Source: Devosia geojensis (lineage in GTDB: Bacteria; Pseudomonadota; Alphaproteobacteria; Rhizobiales; Devosiaceae). From it: a stretch of 53,223 bases of DNA. A program made the translations under genes and the position numbers. The notes below the pieces were generated by a model. It was given only the letters and a program-made list of their open reading frames with translations, was not told the DNA's origin and did no database searches. The stretch is from assembly GCF_000969415.1 (NCBI RefSeq), contig NZ_JZEX01000060.1, positions 1 to 53,223 of the forward strand, in the 5' to 3' direction. This document shows, in pieces, positions 24,177-33,050 of this stretch; the stretch's first letter is position 1, and every line of letters begins with the position of its first letter.

Positions 24177-25289
24177 TCAAGCCGGATAGGGCTTGAAATG
24201 CTTGGAAAGCTTGAGGCTCTGCGCCTGGTAGTTGGAACCGAGCGCGGTGCCGTAGAGCCGGTCGGGACGCTCGGCGAGGCGCTCATAGATCAAACGGCCG
24301 ATGGTCTGGCCGTGGTTCAGGAGGAACGGCACTTCGCGGCTCCTGACCTCCAACACCGCGCGGCTGCCGGTGCCGCCGGCGGCCGAGTGGCCGAAACCCG
24401 GATCGAAGAAGCCGGCATAGTGCACGCGGAACTCGCCAACCAGCGGATCGAACGGCACCATCTCGGCGGCATGGTCGGGCGGCACGTGCACCGCCTCGTG
24501 GCTGACGAGGATGTAGAACTCGTCTGGATCGAGGATCAGCTCGCCCGAGCCGCGGCTGTTGAGCGGCTCCCAGAAGTCGAGGACGTCGAGCGCGCCCTTC
24601 CTATCGACGTCGATGACCGCCGTGTGGCGCTTGGAGCGGAAGCCGACGAGGCCGCCGCGGTTCTCGCCCAACAGGTCGATGGAGAGCGCGACGCCGTTGC
24701 CGACATCCTGATTGGCGTTGAACACCAGCGTCTGCTCGCGGTGGAGCGCCTGGTGTTCGGCGGGATCGAGGAGCGTGTCGCCCGAACGGAAACGGATCTG
24801 GCTCAAGCGCGAGCCGGTGCGCACCAGCACCGGGAAGGTGCGCGGGCTGATCTCGAGGTAGAGCGGTCCGCTGTAGCCTGCGGGCAACTGGTCGAAGCCG
24901 CGGGCCCGGTCGCCGATGACGCGGGTGAAAATGTCGAGCCGGCCGGTGGAACTCTTGGGGTTGGTCGAGGCGCTGACGGTTTCGGGCAGCCGCAGGCTTT
25001 CCTGCAAGGGCACGATATAGACGCAACCGCGCTCCAGCACCGCGCCCGACGTCAGGTCGATCTGGTGAAGCTTCAGCGCCTCGATGCGATCGGCGACGGT
25101 GCGCTCGGGGCCTGGCAGGAAGCTCGAGCGGACGCGGAAGGCCGTTTCACCCAGGCGCAGGTCGAGGCTTGCCGGCTGCACCTGATCGGCATCGAACGGC
25201 GTCTGCGAGATGATCGCGCGGACTTGCGCCAGTTTCTCGATGAGGCGCGCCGGATAGACGCCGATCGGCCACTCGTTGTTGCTCGTCAT
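24177..25289 (-). CDS. dcd: 2'-deoxycytidine 5'-triphosphate deaminase, two-domain type
   Basis: A 370-residue enzyme about twice the length of the E. coli dCTP deaminase, as in the two-domain form common in this group. It supplies dUTP for thymidylate synthesis. The N-terminal half has QPASLDLRLGETAFRV and SSTGRLDIFTRVIGDR; the C-terminal half has FDPGFGHSAAGGTGSRAVLE, EVRSREVPFLLNHGQ and the motif-rich end IYERLAERPDRLYG. ATG 25289 is chosen over the upstream frame because the family begins near WPIGVYPARLIE. It is divergent from the SAM-II/metZ unit. Confidence 0.88.
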   Translation of the reverse strand: MTSNNEWPIGVYPARLIEKLAQVRAIISQTPFDADQVQPASLDLRLGETAFRVRSSFLPGPERTVADRIEALKLHQIDLTSGAVLERGCVYIVPLQESLRLPETVSASTNPKSSTGRLDIFTRVIGDRARGFDQLPAGYSGPLYLEISPRTFPVLVRTGSRLSQIRFRSGDTLLDPAEHQALHREQTLVFNANQDVGNGVALSIDLLGENRGGLVGFRSKRHTAVIDVDRKGALDVLDFWEPLNSRGSGELILDPDEFYILVSHEAVHVPPDHAAEMVPFDPLVGEFRVHYAGFFDPGFGHSAAGGTGSRAVLEVRSREVPFLLNHGQTIGRLIYERLAERPDRLYGTALGSNYQAQSLKLSKHFKPYPA

Positions 25290-25369
25290 CTCAATCCGCC
25301 GGTCAGTGTCATACTCCGATAGCAACAGGCGCAATTGACGCCAAGGGCGAAAAGGCAATAGAAGTTTCC

Positions 25370-25462
25370 TCGGTGGTGATTTGGCCGGTCAGATTGCAGC
25401 CACCTTCCTGGCACGAGGCCTCATGAGGTCCCCATGTCCGGTAAAGTCCAAGTGCTAAACGA
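25370..25462 (+). promoter_or_regulatory. SAM-II riboswitch
   Basis: The leader of metZ carries the conserved core of the SAM-II (metA) aptamer: CGGTGGTGATTTGGCCGGTC, then GATTGCAGCCACC, a variable loop, then GTAAAGTCCAAGTGCTAAAC. The spacing of the two parts suits the H-type pseudoknot of this class. It is followed at once by an intrinsic terminator and the metZ start, so methionine sufficiency should switch metZ off. SAM-II elements are known upstream of metA/metZ genes in alphaproteobacteria. Confidence 0.88.
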
Positions 25463-25470
25463 CCGTTTCG

Positions 25471-25499
25471 AACCGGCCGCTCACGCGCGCCGGTTTTTT
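25471..25499 (+). terminator. Expression-platform terminator of the SAM-II riboswitch
   Basis: A perfect AACCGGC/GCCGGTT stem is followed by TTTTTTG, 17 bases before the metZ ATG. It lies just past the aptamer, where a transcriptional off-switch would be. Confidence 0.75.
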
Positions 25500-25515
25500 G
25501 TTTTGAGGTTTTGAG

Positions 25516-26724
25516 ATGTCGTCCAAGGAAAAGAATCCCCTCGCCGATCCCAAGCGCCGCGCGCCCGAGACGCAGCTCGTCCATGGCGGCACCGAGCGCA
25601 GCCAGCATGGCGAAACCTCGGAGGCTCTGTTCCTCAATTCCGGGTATGTCTATCCGAACTCAACCGATGCCGAGACGCGTTTCCAGAACAAGACGCCCGG
25701 CCACATCTACAGCCGCTTCTCCAACCCGACCGTCGAGATGTTCCAGAAGCGCATGGCGCTCCTCGAAGGCGCGGAAGCGGCGCGGGGGCTTGCCACCGGC
25801 ATGGCCGCCGTCACCACGGCCTTGATGAGCCAGGTGCGGGCCGGCGACCACGTGGTGGCGGCGCGCGCGCTCTTTGGCGGTTGCCGGTTCGTCGTCGAGG
25901 ATTTCCTGCCGCGCTGGGGTGTCGCTTCGACTCTGGTGGACGGACGCGATCCGGCGAACTTCGCCGCGGCCATGCGCCCCAATACCAAGGCGGTGTTCCT
26001 CGAGACCCCGACCAACCCGACGCTCGAGATCGTCGATATCGCCGCCGTCGCCGAGATCGCCCATGCGCATGGGGCCAAGCTCGTCATCGACAATGTGTTT
26101 GCCACCCCGATCAACCAGTCGCCGCTGGCGCTCGGCGCCGATCTCGTCGTCTATTCGGCCACCAAGCACATCGACGGACAGGGCCGTGTGCTCGGTGGCG
26201 CGATCCTCGGCAGCCAGGAGCTGATCGCCGGCGACATCCACACCTTTATCCGCCAGACGGGTCCCTCGATGAGCCCGTTCAATGCCTGGGTGCTGCTCAA
26301 GGGCCTGGAGACGCTGCCGCTGCGGGTGCGCCAGCAGAGCGAAAGCGCGGCCAGGATCGCCGAGGCGCTCGCGGGCCACACGAAGGTGCGCAAGGTCTTC
26401 TACCCCCACCACAAGAGCCACCCGCAATACGAGCTCGCCAAGCGGCAGATGAAATCCGGCTCGACCCTCGTCGCCTTCGAGGTCGAGGGCGGGCAGGAGG
26501 CGGCGTTCAAGGTCGCGGACGCGCTGGCGGTGATCGTCATCTCCAACAACCTGGGGGACGCCAAGTCGATCATCGCCCACCCGACGACGACCACCCACCA
26601 GCGCTTTTCCGAGGATGTGCGGCTCGACATGGGCATCACGCCGGGTCTGCTGCGCCTTTCGGTCGGGCTCGAAGCGGCCGACGACCTTATCGCCGACCTC
26701 CTCTATGGCCTGGACCAGATCTGA
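25516..26724 (+). CDS. metZ: O-succinylhomoserine sulfhydrylase
   Basis: A 402-residue PLP enzyme of the Cys/Met metabolism family that makes homocysteine directly from O-succinylhomoserine and sulfide. It shows TQLVHGGTERSQHGETSEAL at the N-terminus, SRFSNPTVEMFQ, the cofactor-binding ARALFGGCRF block, ETPTNPTLEIVDI, and YSATKHIDGQGRVLGG with the Schiff-base lysine. That last motif, with GQGRVLGG, is typical of MetZ rather than cystathionine synthase or lyase. The SAM-II riboswitch and terminator in front confirm a methionine role. A solute-binding protein gene starts four bases after its stop and should share the control. Confidence 0.92.
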   Translation: MSSKEKNPLADPKRRAPETQLVHGGTERSQHGETSEALFLNSGYVYPNSTDAETRFQNKTPGHIYSRFSNPTVEMFQKRMALLEGAEAARGLATGMAAVTTALMSQVRAGDHVVAARALFGGCRFVVEDFLPRWGVASTLVDGRDPANFAAAMRPNTKAVFLETPTNPTLEIVDIAAVAEIAHAHGAKLVIDNVFATPINQSPLALGADLVVYSATKHIDGQGRVLGGAILGSQELIAGDIHTFIRQTGPSMSPFNAWVLLKGLETLPLRVRQQSESAARIAEALAGHTKVRKVFYPHHKSHPQYELAKRQMKSGSTLVAFEVEGGQEAAFKVADALAVIVISNNLGDAKSIIAHPTTTTHQRFSEDVRLDMGITPGLLRLSVGLEAADDLIADLLYGLDQI

Positions 26725-26727
26725 CCG

Positions 26728-27543
26728 ATGGGCTGGCGCCGACTGATCCTTGCCGCGATCTGGGCCTGCTGGACGTCCGCCGCCCTCGGACAGGCGGTGC
26801 CCAATCATGCCGATCCGAGCGCGCGCGAAATCCTGCCCAATCCGGTGCCCGTGCCGGCGATCAGGTTCCTGACGAGCGCGGACTTTCCGCCGTTCAACTT
26901 TCGCGACGAAACGGGCGCGCTGGTCGGGTTCAATATCGATCTTGCCCGGCGCATCTGTGAGGAAGTCGACGTGCCCTGCACCGTGCAGGCCTGGCCCTGG
27001 GAGCAGGCGGCCGATGCGCTGGCCGACAATCAGGGGGATGCCCTGATCGCGGGCCTTGCGCTCAGCCCCGAGAACGGGGAGCGCTTCGATTTCTCATCGA
27101 TCTACCTCGCCCTGCCCGGCCGCTTCGTAACGCAAGCGGATGCGGCACGTGGGTTCGACCCTTCCGCGCTCACCGGCGCCCGGATCAGCGTACGGCGGGG
27201 CTCGGCGCACGAGGAGTTCCTGCAGCGCTATCTCGCGCACGCGACGCTCGCGCCCATGGATGACGAGATTGCCGCGCTCGAAGCGGTCAAGGCGGGTGAA
27301 GCGGATGCCTATTTCGGCGACGCGATGCGCGCCTCGTTCTGGCTCAACGACAATCTCGCCTGCTGCAGCTTTGCGGGCGAAGCCTATTTCCGGCCGGAGC
27401 TTTTCGGCAAGGGTCTCGCAATCGCCGTGCCTGCAGGACACGACACGGTGCGCCACGCCATCGACTGGGCGCTCGTCCGCCTCAAGGAAGGCGGATCGCT
27501 CGACGAACTCTATCTGCGATGGTTCCCCGTCGGATTCTATTGA
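26728..27543 (+). CDS. Extracellular solute-binding protein, family 3
   Basis: A 271-residue periplasmic binding protein of the polar amino acid type. The signal peptide is MGWRRLILAAIWACWTSAAL, cut after LGQ or ALG. The mature part has FLTSADFPPFNFRDETGALV, GFNIDLARRICEEVDV, LIAGLALSPENGERFDFS and the late GKGLAIAVPAG block. No permease or ATPase genes follow, so it is an orphan binding protein. It sits three bases after the metZ stop, behind the SAM-II riboswitch. A sulfur amino acid or related ligand is a reasonable guess but nothing in the sequence proves it. Its 3' end overlaps a convergent gene by 62 bases. Confidence 0.85.
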   Translation: MGWRRLILAAIWACWTSAALGQAVPNHADPSAREILPNPVPVPAIRFLTSADFPPFNFRDETGALVGFNIDLARRICEEVDVPCTVQAWPWEQAADALADNQGDALIAGLALSPENGERFDFSSIYLALPGRFVTQADAARGFDPSALTGARISVRRGSAHEEFLQRYLAHATLAPMDDEIAALEAVKAGEADAYFGDAMRASFWLNDNLACCSFAGEAYFRPELFGKGLAIAVPAGHDTVRHAIDWALVRLKEGGSLDELYLRWFPVGFY

Positions 27544-28027
27544 GGAAGCGCCGCCAGCCGCCATCCCAGTATTTGAGGTCGATGAGCACGCGCCGGTCGA
27601 CGGGAGCGCAGAGCGTGGCGAGGGTCACGTCGATGGCTTTGCCCGACATCCACAACGCCGTGGCGCGGTGATTGCCGTCGAGGAGCAACGCCTCGCCGCC
27701 AACGAGGCGATAGGCTGGCAGGCGCAGCTTGACCGGGCCGGAGACGGCCTTGAACTGGTCGACGAGAGAGAGGAAGTGCCGACGATTGTCGGGTGAGAAC
27801 TCCTCCATGCGTCCCGCGACATCCTGCAGGCGCAATGGACGGGCCAGCGGATCCCACATCGGTCGTTCGACCCGCCACGGGGTCGCCCGATAGGCGCAAT
27901 AGAGCTGGCCGAGCTCGTCCCTGTCGGTGATCCGGCGGTGTTCTATAACAGCGTCGGAGGGCAGGCGCTCGAGATGCAAGCGCATGCCCGTTTCCATGGG
28001 CGACAGGGAATCGAACGGTAAATCCAT
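27482..28027 (-). CDS. Hypothetical protein with ParB/sulfiredoxin-like motif
   Basis: A 181-residue protein I do not firmly recognise. Its C-terminal half reads LPAYRLVGGEALLLDGNHRA, which resembles the catalytic or nucleotide-binding loop of the ParB/sulfiredoxin-like fold (usually DGxHR). Aromatic-rich IDLKYWDGGWRRFLNRIRRG ends the protein. There are no membrane segments. The longest start at 28027 is used; ATG 27997 is an alternative, and neither has a clear ribosome site. The gene overlaps the 3' end of the binding-protein gene on the other strand by 62 bases. Codon bias supports that it is coding. Confidence 0.65.
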   Translation of the reverse strand: MDLPFDSLSPMETGMRLHLERLPSDAVIEHRRITDRDELGQLYCAYRATPWRVERPMWDPLARPLRLQDVAGRMEEFSPDNRRHFLSLVDQFKAVSGPVKLRLPAYRLVGGEALLLDGNHRATALWMSGKAIDVTLATLCAPVDRRVLIDLKYWDGGWRRFLNRIRRGTIADRVRRAIRLP

Positions 28028-28122
28028 GATTTCAGCCGAGCAACGTCGTCACAAAGCCTACATGGAAACGTCATAGTCCGATTTCCAGAGGCCAGGCAAC
28101 ATTCCCGCGGCTGAAAGCGGGG

Positions 28123-28551
28123 TCAGCCCTGCGTCAAAGTGTCAGGCAGGCGACGATGGCGAGCACGGGCGGCTGTTTCGATCGCGGCCGTCGTCAGCCG
28201 GTCGAGTCGCAGGTGATCGCGCATGAATTCCAGGAACCGCAATTCTTCCTGGCTGGTGTGAAGGTCGGAGGCGATGACCTCGACGGCAAGTGAATAAGCG
28301 GTGTCCTGCAGCTTCTGGGGCACCGCCGCGATCGCCGCCTCCACCACCTCCTCGAAGCCGCCATTGCCGTTGATCTTGTCGGCACAGGCATTGGCCACTT
28401 CGGCGATGCGGTGCATGTCGAAATCCTCGAAGACTGGCAGACGTCCGACCAGCGACTCGATGCGCGCCAGCTCACGTTCGGTCATGGTCGTATCCGAGGA
28501 GGCGGCGACGATCATCAGTTCGATCAGAGCGTCTTGAACGGGGCTCGGCAT
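28123..28551 (-). CDS. TerB-like (tellurite resistance family) protein
   Basis: A 142-residue, all-helical acidic protein. The layout fits the TerB/DUF-type helical bundle: ALIELMIVAASSDTTMTERE with ELARIESLVGRLP, then AYSLAVEVIASDLHTSQEEL followed by FLEFMRDHLRLD. The paired D-x-TxxE and D-x-x-xxxE patterns are the metal-binding-like positions of the family. Real function in this group is unknown; tellurite resistance should not be assumed. It is divergent from the lysyl-tRNA synthetase gene. Confidence 0.75.
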   Translation of the reverse strand: MPSPVQDALIELMIVAASSDTTMTERELARIESLVGRLPVFEDFDMHRIAEVANACADKINGNGGFEEVVEAAIAAVPQKLQDTAYSLAVEVIASDLHTSQEELRFLEFMRDHLRLDRLTTAAIETAARARHRRLPDTLTQG

Positions 28552-28672
28552 ATGCAGCGGTCTCCTGGTTGCATCTGGCGCGATCTACCTAGGCAGGGCC
28601 GCGGCAACCCGCAAGGGGGCTGCCGGCCCCAGGTTCGGGCACCCACCCCAGCATTGACGGGGCTGACACAGA

Positions 28673-30337
28673 ATGCAACACACCGCTCTTGTCGCAATTC
28701 CAACCCGAAAAGGCGTGCCAACCTTGTCGCCGCTCCCGCCCCTCGACCCCGCGTTCTTCGACGCCGCCCAGACCGCCCGCGCCTGGCCATTCGAGGAAGC
28801 CCGGAAACTCGTCAAGCGGCTGGAGAAGAGCGGCAAACAGGAAGCGCTGTTCGAGACCGGGTACGGCCCCTCGGGACTGCCCCATATCGGCACGTTCGGG
28901 GAGGTCGCGCGCACGACCATGGTGCGTACCGCCTTCCGGCTGCTGACCCGCGACGAAGTCCCGACACGGCTCATCTGCTTTTCGGACGACATGGACGGGA
29001 TGCGCAAGATTCCCGACAACGTGCCGAGCCGCTCGTTCCTCGAGCCCTACCTGCAGCGGCCTCTGACCGCCGTGCCGGACCCCTGGACCAATGAGTTCGC
29101 GAGCTTCGGCGAGCACAACAACGCGATGCTGCGCCGGTTCCTCGACACCTTCGGGTTCGACTACGAGTTCGCCAGCGCCACGGACTACTACAAGTCCGGC
29201 AAGTTCGACGCGGTGCTGCTGCGCGCGGCCGAGCGCTACGACGACATCATGAAGGTCATGCTGCCGACCCTCGGAGCCGAGCGGCAGGCGACCTATAGTC
29301 CGTTCCTGCCGATCTCGCCGACCAGCGGGCGCGTGCTCTATGTGCCGATGAAGGATGTCAATGCCAAGGACGGCACCGTGACCTTCGCCGACGAGGACGG
29401 GCAGGACGTGACCGTCCCCGTCACCGGCGGACATGTGAAGATGCAGTGGAAGCCGGATTTCGGCATGCGCTGGGCCGCGCTCGGGGTCGACTTCGAGATG
29501 TTCGGCAAGGACCATCAGACCAACGCGCCAATCTACGACCGCATCTGCGAGATTCTCGGCGGCCAGGCGCCCGAGCACTACGTCTACGAGCTCTTCCTCG
29601 ACGAGAACGGGCAGAAGATCTCGAAGTCCAAGGGGAACGGCCTCACCATCGATGAGTGGCTGGCCTATGCGAGCACCGAGAGCCTCGGGCTCTACATGTT
29701 CCAGAAGCCGCGGGCGGCCAAGCGCCTCTATTTCGACGTCATCCCGCGCGCGGTCGACGAATATTACCAGTTCGCCGAGGCCTATCAGGGCCAGGACGTG
29801 GCGCAGCGGCTGGAGAACCCGGCGTTCCACGTGCACTTCGGCCATCCGCCGAAGGTTTCGATGCCGATCACCTTCTCGCTGCTGCTCAACATCGTCTCGG
29901 CATCGAACGCCCATGATACCTCGGTGCTCTGGGGCTTCATCTCGCGCTACGTGAAAGGCGCGACACCGCAGACGGAGCCGGAGCTCGACAGGCTCGCGAC
30001 CTACGCGGTGCGCTACTTCAACGATCGGGTGCGGCCGACAAAGGTTTTCCGCGCGCCGACCGAGAAAGAGCGCGCAGCCCTGCAGGACCTCGCCGATCAG
30101 CTTACGCCTCTCGAAGGCTCAACCAATGCCGAGGAGTTGCAGAACCTCGTCTATGAGGTGGGCAAGGCGCACCAGTTCGAGCCGCTGCGCGACTGGTTCG
30201 GCGCGATCTACCAGGTGCTGCTCGGCGCTGACCAGGGGCCGCGCTTCGGCTCGTTCGTCGCGCTCTATGGCGTAGCAGAGACGCGCAAGCTCATCGCCGA
30301 TGCGCTGGCGGGCAAATTGGTGAGCGCCGCGGCCTGA
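28673..30337 (+). CDS. lysK: Lysine--tRNA ligase, class I
   Basis: A 554-residue class I lysyl-tRNA synthetase, the archaeal-type enzyme also used by many alphaproteobacteria instead of class II LysS. The HIGH signature is PHIG at 70-73 and the KMSKS signature is KISKSKGN at about 314-321; [13 protein letters not shown] and FGKDHQTN lie between. The start is uncertain: ATG 28673 is used, but a TTG at 28724 preceded by AAAAGG would give a shorter, more usual N-terminus. It is convergent with the acetyltransferase gene, only four bases away. Confidence 0.92.
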   Translation: MQHTALVAIPTRKGVPTLSPLPPLDPAFFDAAQTARAWPFEEARKLVKRLEKSGKQEALFETGYGPSGLPHIGTFGEVARTTMVRTAFRLLTRDEVPTRLICFSDDMDGMRKIPDNVPSRSFLEPYLQRPLTAVPDPWTNEFASFGEHNNAMLRRFLDTFGFDYEFASATDYYKSGKFDAVLLRAAERYDDIMKVMLPTLGAERQATYSPFLPISPTSGRVLYVPMKDVNAKDGTVTFADEDGQDVTVPVTGGHVKMQWKPDFGMRWAALGVDFEMFGKDHQTNAPIYDRICEILGGQAPEHYVYELFLDENGQKISKSKGNGLTIDEWLAYASTESLGLYMFQKPRAAKRLYFDVIPRAVDEYYQFAEAYQGQDVAQRLENPAFHVHFGHPPKVSMPITFSLLLNIVSASNAHDTSVLWGFISRYVKGATPQTEPELDRLATYAVRYFNDRVRPTKVFRAPTEKERAALQDLADQLTPLEGSTNAEELQNLVYEVGKAHQFEPLRDWFGAIYQVLLGADQGPRFGSFVALYGVAETRKLIADALAGKLVSAAA

Positions 30338-30341
30338 CGGC

Positions 30342-30800
30342 TCAGCTGCTCAGGAGCTTGCGGAAGTAAACGACGCGCTGGGTTTCGGTAAAGCCGAGGG
30401 CCTTATGCATGGCATGGCTCTCGACATTGTCGAGAGCCGCGTCGGAGGCGAACTCGGTGCAGCCGAGCCCGAGCGCCCACGCCTCGACCTCCACGACGAG
30501 CTTCCTGGCAACGCCCCTGCCCCGCGCTTGCGGCCGCACATAGATGCCTTCGAGGAAGGCGACCGGCGAGGTCTTGCAACCATTAACATAGTCGTGGCGC
30601 AGGGCCGCTTCGGCGAAACCGAGCGCCACACCGGCCTCGTCGCGGGCGATGAGGCAGATGGGCGAGCGCGCAGTCTCATCGTAGGCCTCGATATCGGCGC
30701 GATGCTCATCATCCCGACTCCTCGGCCAGAGTGCGTTGCGCATGGCGAGCCAATCGGCGTCGTCGGCGGCGCAGGCAGGCGAGACGTGAATACCGGACAT
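30342..30800 (-). CDS. Aminoglycoside 6'-N-acetyltransferase-like GNAT, AAC(6')-I type
   Basis: A 152-residue GNAT enzyme. The run RHDYVNGCKTSPVAFLEGIY is strikingly like the chromosomal AAC(6')-Iy/Iaa enzymes as I remember them, as are the acetyl-CoA loop RPQARGRGVARKL, then GCTEFASDAALDN, HKALGFTET and RVVYFRK. In the order of blocks it is nearer to AAC(6') than to generic RimI-type enzymes. It would acetylate aminoglycosides or a related amine; activity is not proven. Start ATG 30800 is one base past the stop of the upstream regulator gene, so the two are co-translated. Confidence 0.82.
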   Translation of the reverse strand: MSGIHVSPACAADDADWLAMRNALWPRSRDDEHRADIEAYDETARSPICLIARDEAGVALGFAEAALRHDYVNGCKTSPVAFLEGIYVRPQARGRGVARKLVVEVEAWALGLGCTEFASDAALDNVESHAMHKALGFTETQRVVYFRKLLSS

Positions 30801-30801
30801 A

Positions 30802-31443
30802 TTACTGGCTCGCCCAGATGATGCGGGCGATCCATTCGACATCCTTGATATCGAGGATGCGCGGCTCGTACGCGGAGTTGAGCGAATGCAGCTCGATCTG
30901 ACGCGCGGTCTGGCGGGCGAGGATCTTGGCCATCACCTCGCCCTCATGGGTGCGCACCACCACGCGGTCGCCGCGCCGCACCTGCTCAGTCGGCGAGACC
31001 ACGATCCGGTCGCCCTCGCGGTAGAGCGGCTCCATGGAATCGCCCTGGACCTCCAGCGCATAGATGCCTGCATCGCCGGGTGACGGCAGGGCGATCTCGT
31101 CCCAACCCTGCCCGGCAGGAAAGCCGGCCGCATCGAAGAAGCCGCCGGCGCCGGCCTGGGCAAGGCCAATGAGCGGAACGGTCGCGACGCGAGGCGGCGC
31201 ATCCATCTGCAGAAAGGCCCCGGCGCCATTGAGGAACTGCTCGAAGTTCTCTCCTGTCGCCTCCAGGATCTTGGCGATGCTTTCCGTTGACGGCCAGCGC
31301 TCGCGCCCGTCCTTGCTGATGCGCTTGGAGGGGTTGAACGCCGTGGCGTCGAGACCGGCCAGCCGCGCCAGACCTGAGGCGCTGAGGCTGTGGCGCCGGG
31401 CGATCGCGTCGATGCCATCCCAGATGGCGCGGTGTGACAGCAT
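30802..31443 (-). CDS. XRE/S24 (LexA-like) repressor-type regulator
   Basis: A 213-residue protein with an N-terminal helix-turn-helix (SASGLARLAGLDATAFNPSK, then WPSTESIAKILEATG) and a C-terminal S24 peptidase domain. The cleavage-type site is AQAGAGG, the serine is in GDSMEPLYREGDRIVV and the lysine is in VMAKIL, so the self-cleavage dyad is complete. It resembles phage cI-like repressors but also occurs as a stand-alone chromosomal regulator in this order. The stop is one base before the acetyltransferase start. An imperfect palindrome GGAAACTTGTCC at 31485-31496 upstream could be its own operator. Confidence 0.82.
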   Translation of the reverse strand: MLSHRAIWDGIDAIARRHSLSASGLARLAGLDATAFNPSKRISKDGRERWPSTESIAKILEATGENFEQFLNGAGAFLQMDAPPRVATVPLIGLAQAGAGGFFDAAGFPAGQGWDEIALPSPGDAGIYALEVQGDSMEPLYREGDRIVVSPTEQVRRGDRVVVRTHEGEVMAKILARQTARQIELHSLNSAYEPRILDIKDVEWIARIIWASQ

Positions 31444-31590
31444 GATGCCGGATCCTCGCTGGAGAGGAATGATATCTTAGATTCGGAAACTTGTCCTATT
31501 ACTACAGCCGGGCGTTTGCTCTGTAAAGACTCGGTAAAGGGTTTGCCGCCGCTTGCCGCGGAGAGCCCGTAGGATTAGGGTCCCGGCGCC

Positions 31591-31944
31591 ATGGCCGAAC
31601 CCGAATTCATCTACAAGATCGCGACAGAAGCCACCTACGAACCCGCGCGGGAGGCTGCCGTTTTCGCCGGCATGCCGATCGACGCGAGGGACGGCTTCAT
31701 CCATTTTTCCACCGCCGAACAGCTTGCCGAGACGCTGCGGCTGCACTTCGCGGGCAAGGGCGACCTCGTGCTGCTCGCCGTGCGGACGGATGACCTCGGC
31801 GCGGCGCTCAAATGGGAGCCATCGCGTGGCGGCGCACTCTTTCCGCACCTCTACGCTCCCCTGCCGCTCTCGGCCGTCGCCTGGGAGGCGCAAATCGCGG
31901 TCGCGGCCGACGGGAGCTGCGACTTGCCCGAGGCGGTCATATGA
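31591..31944 (+). CDS. DUF952 family protein
   Basis: A 117-residue small protein of the DUF952 family. It shows FIYKIATEATYEPAR, the conserved DGFIHFSTAEQLAETLRLHF and LKWEPSRGGALFPHLYAPLP. Members resemble a glutathione S-transferase- or ADP-ribosyl-like fold in annotation, but no function is established. The stop overlaps the pyrD start as ATGA, a pairing I know from related genomes. Confidence 0.85.
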   Translation: MAEPEFIYKIATEATYEPAREAAVFAGMPIDARDGFIHFSTAEQLAETLRLHFAGKGDLVLLAVRTDDLGAALKWEPSRGGALFPHLYAPLPLSAVAWEAQIAVAADGSCDLPEAVI

Positions 31945-33050
31945 TCCTGTCGGCTCTTTCTCCCCTCCTTCGCCTGCCGGCGATGCAGAACCTCAGCCGC
32001 GATGCCCTGCTGCGCATGGATCCGGAAATCGCCCACGGCACGACGATAACCGCGTTGCGGCTGGGCCTTGCGCCCGAGCAGGTCGATCCCGATCCGCCGG
32101 AGCTGAAGACGCAGCTCTGCGGACTGGAGCTCGCAAACCCCGTCGGCATGGCGGCCGGGTTCGACAAGAATGCCGAGGTGCCGCGCCCGCTCGCCCGCAT
32201 GGGCTTCGGCATGGTGGAGGTCGGCACCGTGACGCCGCGCCAGCAGACGGGCAATCCCAAACCCCGGCTCTTCCGGGTGGGAGAGGCCGACGGGGTCATC
32301 AACCGCATGGGCTTCAACAATGAAGGTCACGAGGCGGTTTTCGCGCGCCTCAAGGCGACGCGGGTGCCCGCGGCGCTCGGCGCCAACATCGGGGCCAACA
32401 AGGACAGCGAAGATTTCGTCGCCGACTATGTGGCGGGGGTGAAGCGCTTTGCCGACGTCGCCGACTACCTCACCGTCAATATCTCCTCGCCCAATACGCC
32501 GGGCCTCAGGAACCTGCAGGCCGACGAAGCGCTGCGCCGATTGCTCGGCGAGGTGCTCGCCGCCCGCGCCAAGGCCAAGGTTCGCGTCCCCGTTTTCCTC
32601 AAGATCGCGCCGGACCTCGACGAAGCGGCGCTCGATGCCATCGCCGATGTGGTACTGGCGACCGATCTCGACGGGCTCATCGTTTCCAACACCACCATCG
32701 GGCGCGAGACGGTCGCAGGCATGGAGAATGCCAGCGAGACCGGAGGGCTCTCGGGCAAGCCGCTGTTCGCGCTCTCGACCCGCAAGCTCGCGCAGATGCG
32801 CCAGCGGGTCGGCGAGCTGCCGATCATCGGTGTCGGCGGCATCCATTCACCGCAGTCGGCGGTGGCCAAGTTCGAGGCCGGCGCCAATGCCGTGCAGCTC
32901 TATTCCGCCCTCGTCTTCGGCGGACTCGACCTGCTGGAGCGGATCAAGCGCGGGCTCGTGGCGGCGGTGCGGGCCGAGGGCAAGACCAATATCGGCGAGC
33001 TCGTCGGCACGCGCACCGCCGACTGGGCGGTGGGACACGTTTCCGGTTAA
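31941..33050 (+). CDS. pyrD: Dihydroorotate dehydrogenase (quinone), class 2
   Basis: A 369-residue membrane-associated flavoenzyme that oxidises dihydroorotate to orotate in pyrimidine synthesis. It has the class 2 N-terminal amphipathic extension (MILSALSPLLRLPAMQNLSR), NPVGMAAGFDKNAEV, VGTVTPRQQTGNPKPRLFRV, NRMGFNNEG, the catalytic-loop serine in VNISSPNTPGLR, FLKIAPDL, SNTTIGR and the FMN phosphate site GVGGIHS. The ATG overlaps the DUF952 stop. Its TAA stop and the stop of the convergent MATE gene share one TTAA. Confidence 0.95.
   Translation: MILSALSPLLRLPAMQNLSRDALLRMDPEIAHGTTITALRLGLAPEQVDPDPPELKTQLCGLELANPVGMAAGFDKNAEVPRPLARMGFGMVEVGTVTPRQQTGNPKPRLFRVGEADGVINRMGFNNEGHEAVFARLKATRVPAALGANIGANKDSEDFVADYVAGVKRFADVADYLTVNISSPNTPGLRNLQADEALRRLLGEVLAARAKAKVRVPVFLKIAPDLDEAALDAIADVVLATDLDGLIVSNTTIGRETVAGMENASETGGLSGKPLFALSTRKLAQMRQRVGELPIIGVGGIHSPQSAVAKFEAGANAVQLYSALVFGGLDLLERIKRGLVAAVRAEGKTNIGELVGTRTADWAVGHVSG

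Noticed and set aside
26727..26960. Frameshifted extension of metZ
   Set aside because: The downstream frame has its own signal peptide and family 3 binding-protein motifs, and metZ has a complete C-terminus.
30802..31443. Prophage remnant around the S24 repressor-like gene
   Set aside because: All neighbours are housekeeping or metabolic genes and no other phage gene is near; such stand-alone regulators occur on chromosomes.
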